In this document: in pieces, positions 61,566 through 64,000 of the stretch | Layout: each line of letters opens with the position of its first letter | How positions within the stretch are numbered: position 1 is the first letter of the stretch | Source of the DNA: Methyloversatilis discipulorum | Lineage (GTDB): Bacteria > Pseudomonadota > Gammaproteobacteria > Burkholderiales > Rhodocyclaceae | DNA: 64,000 nt | NCBI RefSeq assembly: GCF_000527135.1 | Contig: NZ_AZUP01000001.1 | Span: forward strand, 372,001-436,000 | Reading direction: 5' to 3' | Notes under the pieces: model-generated | Told to the model about the DNA's origin: nothing | Databases searched by the model: none | The model's input: only the letters and a program-made list of their open reading frames with translations | Program-made: the position numbers and the translations under genes

Positions 61566-64000
61566 ATGGCCCATCTCCTCAAGCTCTGCGGCTCGCCCGC
61601 ATACTCCGCCGCGCGTCTGGCGCGCCTGTCCGACGAATGCCGCACTGCGCTTCCCAAGCTGCGCGAGCTGACCGCTACCCAGTATTTCTTCGTTGAATGT
61701 ACGGCGCAGCCGTCGGCTGACGAACTGAACAAGCTGTGTGCGCTGCTCAATGCGCAACCGGCAGCCGCCGTCGAAGGCGATGCCCTGCTGGTGACGCCGC
61801 GTCTGGGCACGATTTCGCCGTGGTCGTCGAAGGCAACCGACATCGCCCGCAACTGCGGGCTGGACGGCGTGCAGCGCATCGAGCGCGGCGTGCTGTACGA
61901 GCTGGAACTGGCGCGCGGTCTGCTGGGCGGTGGCCCCGACGAGGCCGAGCGTGCCGCGCTGGCGGGCTTGCTGCACGACCGCATGACGGAATCGGTGCTG
62001 AGCTCGCTCGACGACGCCGAGGCGCTGTTCAGCCACGTCGCACCACGCCCGCTGGTCAGCGTGTCGCTGGCCGACGGCCGCGGCTCGCTGGAGCGCGCCA
62101 ACGTCGAACTGGGCCTGGCGCTGTCGGACGACGAAATCGATTACCTGCTGGACGCCTACACCAAGCTGGGCCGCGATCCGACCGACGTCGAGCTGATGAT
62201 GTTCGCGCAGGCCAATTCCGAGCACTGCCGGCACAAGATCTTCAACGCTAGCTGGAACATCGACTACGCGACGCAGGACATGAGCCTGTTCGGCATGATC
62301 CGCGAAACCCATCGCGCCACGCCGCAGCACACCGTGGTCGCCTATTCGGACAATGCAGCGGTGATCGAGGGCGCCACCACGGCGCCGGTCGACCGTTTCT
62401 ACCCGGACCGCGATGGCCGCTGGGGCTGGCATTCCGAACCGATGCATTTCCTGGCCAAGGTTGAAACGCACAATCACCCGACCGCGATTTCGCCTTTCCC
62501 CGGCGCCGCCACCGGTGCCGGCGGCGAAATCCGCGACGAGGGCGCGACCGGCCGTGGCGCGAAGCCCAAGGCCGGTCTGGCCGGCTTCTCGGTGTCCAAC
62601 CTGAACATCCCCGGCTTCGAGCAGCCGTGGGAGCGTGTCGACGGCGAGCTCTACGGCAAGCCGGAGCGCATCGCCTCGGCACTGCAGATCATGATTGACG
62701 GCCCGCTGGGTGCGGCCGCCTTCAACAATGAATTCGGCCGCCCCAATCTGGCGGGTTACTTCCGCACCTTCGAACTGCCCTTCATGGGCGAGATGCGCGG
62801 CTATCACAAGCCCATCATGATCGCCGGCGGCATCGGCAACATCGCCGCGCGTGACGCGCTGAAGATCGAGTTCCCGGCCGGCACCAAGCTCATCGTGCTC
62901 GGCGGCCCGGCCATGTTGATCGGCCTGGGCGGCGGAGCGGCGTCGAGCATGACCACCGGCACCAATACCGCCGACCTCGACTTCGCGTCGGTACAGCGCG
63001 GCAACCCTGAGATCGAGCGCCGCGCGCAGGAAGTGATCGACCGCTGCTGGCAGATGCAGGAGGACAACCCCATCCTCGCCGTGCACGACGTCGGCGCCGG
63101 CGGCCTGTCGAACGCACTGCCCGAACTGGCGCACGGCGCCGGTCACGGTGCCTGGTTCGATCTGCGCGCCATCCACAGCGAAGAGTCGGGCATGAGCCCG
63201 GCCGAACTGTGGTGCAACGAATCGCAGGAGCGCTACGTGCTGGCGATCGCCCCTGAGCGCATCGATGAATTCCGCGCGCTGTGCGAACGCGAGCGCTGCC
63301 CCTTCGCGGTGCTCGGCGAAGCGACGCCCGACGGCCAGCTCACGGTGGCCGATCCGCTGTTCAACAGCAAGCCGGTCGATATGTCGATGGACGTGCTGCT
63401 CGGCAAGCCGCCGAAGATGCACCGGACGGTGCAGCGCCGTCCGGCCTACGCGCCGCCGATGGACGTCGCCGGCTACGACCTGAAGGACGCCGCCTACCGC
63501 GTGCTGCGCATGCCGGCGGTGGCGAGCAAATCCTTCCTGATCACCATCGGTGACCGCTCGGTCGGCGGTCTCACCGCGCGCGACCAGTTCGTCGGCCCGT
63601 GGCAGGTGCCGGTGGCCGACGTCGCCGTCACCACCGAAAGCTTCACCGGCTACCGCGGCGAAGCGTTCGCGATGGGCGAACGCACGCCGGTGGCGCTGCT
63701 CAGCGGCCCGGCTTCCGGCCGCATGGCCATCGGCGAGGCGATCACCAATCTGGTCGCCGCCGACGTGCGCAGTTTCGAGCGCATCAAGCTGTCGGCCAAC
63801 TGGATGGCAGCGGCCGGCCACAAGGGTGAGGACGCCGCGCTGTTCGACACGGTCAAGGCGGTGGCGCTCGACTTCTGCCCGGCGCTGGGCCTGGCGATTC
63901 CGGTCGGAAAGGACAGCCTGTCGATGAAGACGCGCTGGACTGAAGGTGAGGCGCAGAAGGAAGTGGTGTCGCCGCTGTCGCTGGTCATCACCGCCTTCGC
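61566..64000 (+). CDS. purL: Phosphoribosylformylglycinamidine synthase (partial)
   Basis: 811 codons are visible; the C-terminal glutaminase domain lies beyond the right edge. PurL converts FGAR to FGAM with ATP and glutamine. The large-type layout is seen: N-terminal domain, linker, and first synthetase domain with [55 protein letters not shown], then [17 protein letters not shown] second domain begins [18 protein letters not shown] and [11 protein letters not shown]. The start is ATG 61566. The reading frame is uninterrupted throughout. Confidence 0.97.
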   Translation, partial: MAHLLKLCGSPAYSAARLARLSDECRTALPKLRELTATQYFFVECTAQPSADELNKLCALLNAQPAAAVEGDALLVTPRLGTISPWSSKATDIARNCGLDGVQRIERGVLYELELARGLLGGGPDEAERAALAGLLHDRMTESVLSSLDDAEALFSHVAPRPLVSVSLADGRGSLERANVELGLALSDDEIDYLLDAYTKLGRDPTDVELMMFAQANSEHCRHKIFNASWNIDYATQDMSLFGMIRETHRATPQHTVVAYSDNAAVIEGATTAPVDRFYPDRDGRWGWHSEPMHFLAKVETHNHPTAISPFPGAATGAGGEIRDEGATGRGAKPKAGLAGFSVSNLNIPGFEQPWERVDGELYGKPERIASALQIMIDGPLGAAAFNNEFGRPNLAGYFRTFELPFMGEMRGYHKPIMIAGGIGNIAARDALKIEFPAGTKLIVLGGPAMLIGLGGGAASSMTTGTNTADLDFASVQRGNPEIERRAQEVIDRCWQMQEDNPILAVHDVGAGGLSNALPELAHGAGHGAWFDLRAIHSEESGMSPAELWCNESQERYVLAIAPERIDEFRALCERERCPFAVLGEATPDGQLTVADPLFNSKPVDMSMDVLLGKPPKMHRTVQRRPAYAPPMDVAGYDLKDAAYRVLRMPAVASKSFLITIGDRSVGGLTARDQFVGPWQVPVADVAVTTESFTGYRGEAFAMGERTPVALLSGPASGRMAIGEAITNLVAADVRSFERIKLSANWMAAAGHKGEDAALFDTVKAVALDFCPALGLAIPVGKDSLSMKTRWTEGEAQKEVVSPLSLVITAF

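Noticed and set aside
61221..63821. An 866-codon minus-strand frame across the right end
   Set aside because: It is the shadow of purL and the small secreted gene. The translated protein (H/R/G-rich, no motifs) is not protein-like, whereas the plus strand encodes all PurL motifs.
1..64000. CRISPR array, prophage or insertion sequence
   Set aside because: No regularly spaced direct repeats, integrase, transposase or capsid-like protein is visible. The only repeats are the BIME-like units near 1575-1905 and the duplicated tRNA.

Overview
This window is a GC-rich chromosomal segment of a betaproteobacterium. A Rhodocyclales member, perhaps Methyloversatilis-like, is my inference from gene order and protein style; no 16S gene is present to prove it. 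Most of it is core housekeeping DNA whose order is typical of the class: yceD-rpmF-plsX-fabHDG-acpP-fabF, nadB, rpoE-rseABC-degP-lepA-lepB-rnc-era-recO-pdxJ-acpS-nagZ, uvrC-pgsA-tRNA. Base composition of the core genes is roughly two thirds G+C.

Layout. 1-1550: the C-terminal end of a Rieske-oxygenase-like protein, a Sel1-repeat protein and an orphan small protein. 1551-2213: non-coding, with two near-identical 88-bp BIME-like repeats, a long inverted repeat, and a promoter-hairpin-terminator module that looks like a small RNA or attenuated leader. 2214-8703: a urea uptake and urease operon, urtA-ureE-ureF-ureAB(fused)-ureC-ureG-ureD. 8797-14973 (minus): a giant secreted protein built of four seven-bladed RCC1 propellers, in DNA of visibly lower GC. 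15323-17753 (minus): an M48 protease operon with a lipoprotein and a secreted protein. 17910-19374: ttcA and a low-molecular-weight phosphotyrosine phosphatase. 19435-24205 (minus): a Crp-type regulator with a possible leader peptide, a DUF2946-like protein, a periplasmic SRPBCC protein and RNase E. 24468-27537: a 39-codon upstream ORF, rluC, a HAD phosphatase, a small Rieske protein and sppA. 27554-28869 (minus): an RsmI-like methyltransferase and Maf. 29010-35256: fatty-acid/phospholipid initiation cluster. 35300-37280: convergent ygfX and nadB. 37501-51780: the sigma-E operon followed by translation, RNA-processing, secretion, repair and lipid genes, ending in pgsA. 51852-52175: tRNA-Gly, tRNA-Cys, tRNA-Gly. 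52344-58111: a two-module periplasmic binding protein converging on a large hybrid histidine kinase. 58233-60765 (minus): Na/Ca antiporter, DNA glycosylase and CnoX-type thioredoxin. 61072-61476: a small secreted Cys-repeat protein. 61566-64000: purL, running off the right edge.

How the parts work together. UrtA would capture urea, although its permease genes are not here. UreAB/UreC with UreDEFG hydrolyse it to ammonia. The sigma-E operon couples envelope-stress sensing (RseA/B/C) to periplasmic proteolysis (DegP) and probably, through read-through, to LepA and signal peptidase. The fab cluster supplies acyl-ACP for phospholipid synthesis. The most unusual content is the four-propeller RCC1 protein, the tandem binding protein paired with a hybrid kinase, the leader RNA before urtA, and several short ORFs or hairpins overlapping gene starts and stops. 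No phage, insertion sequence or CRISPR array was seen.
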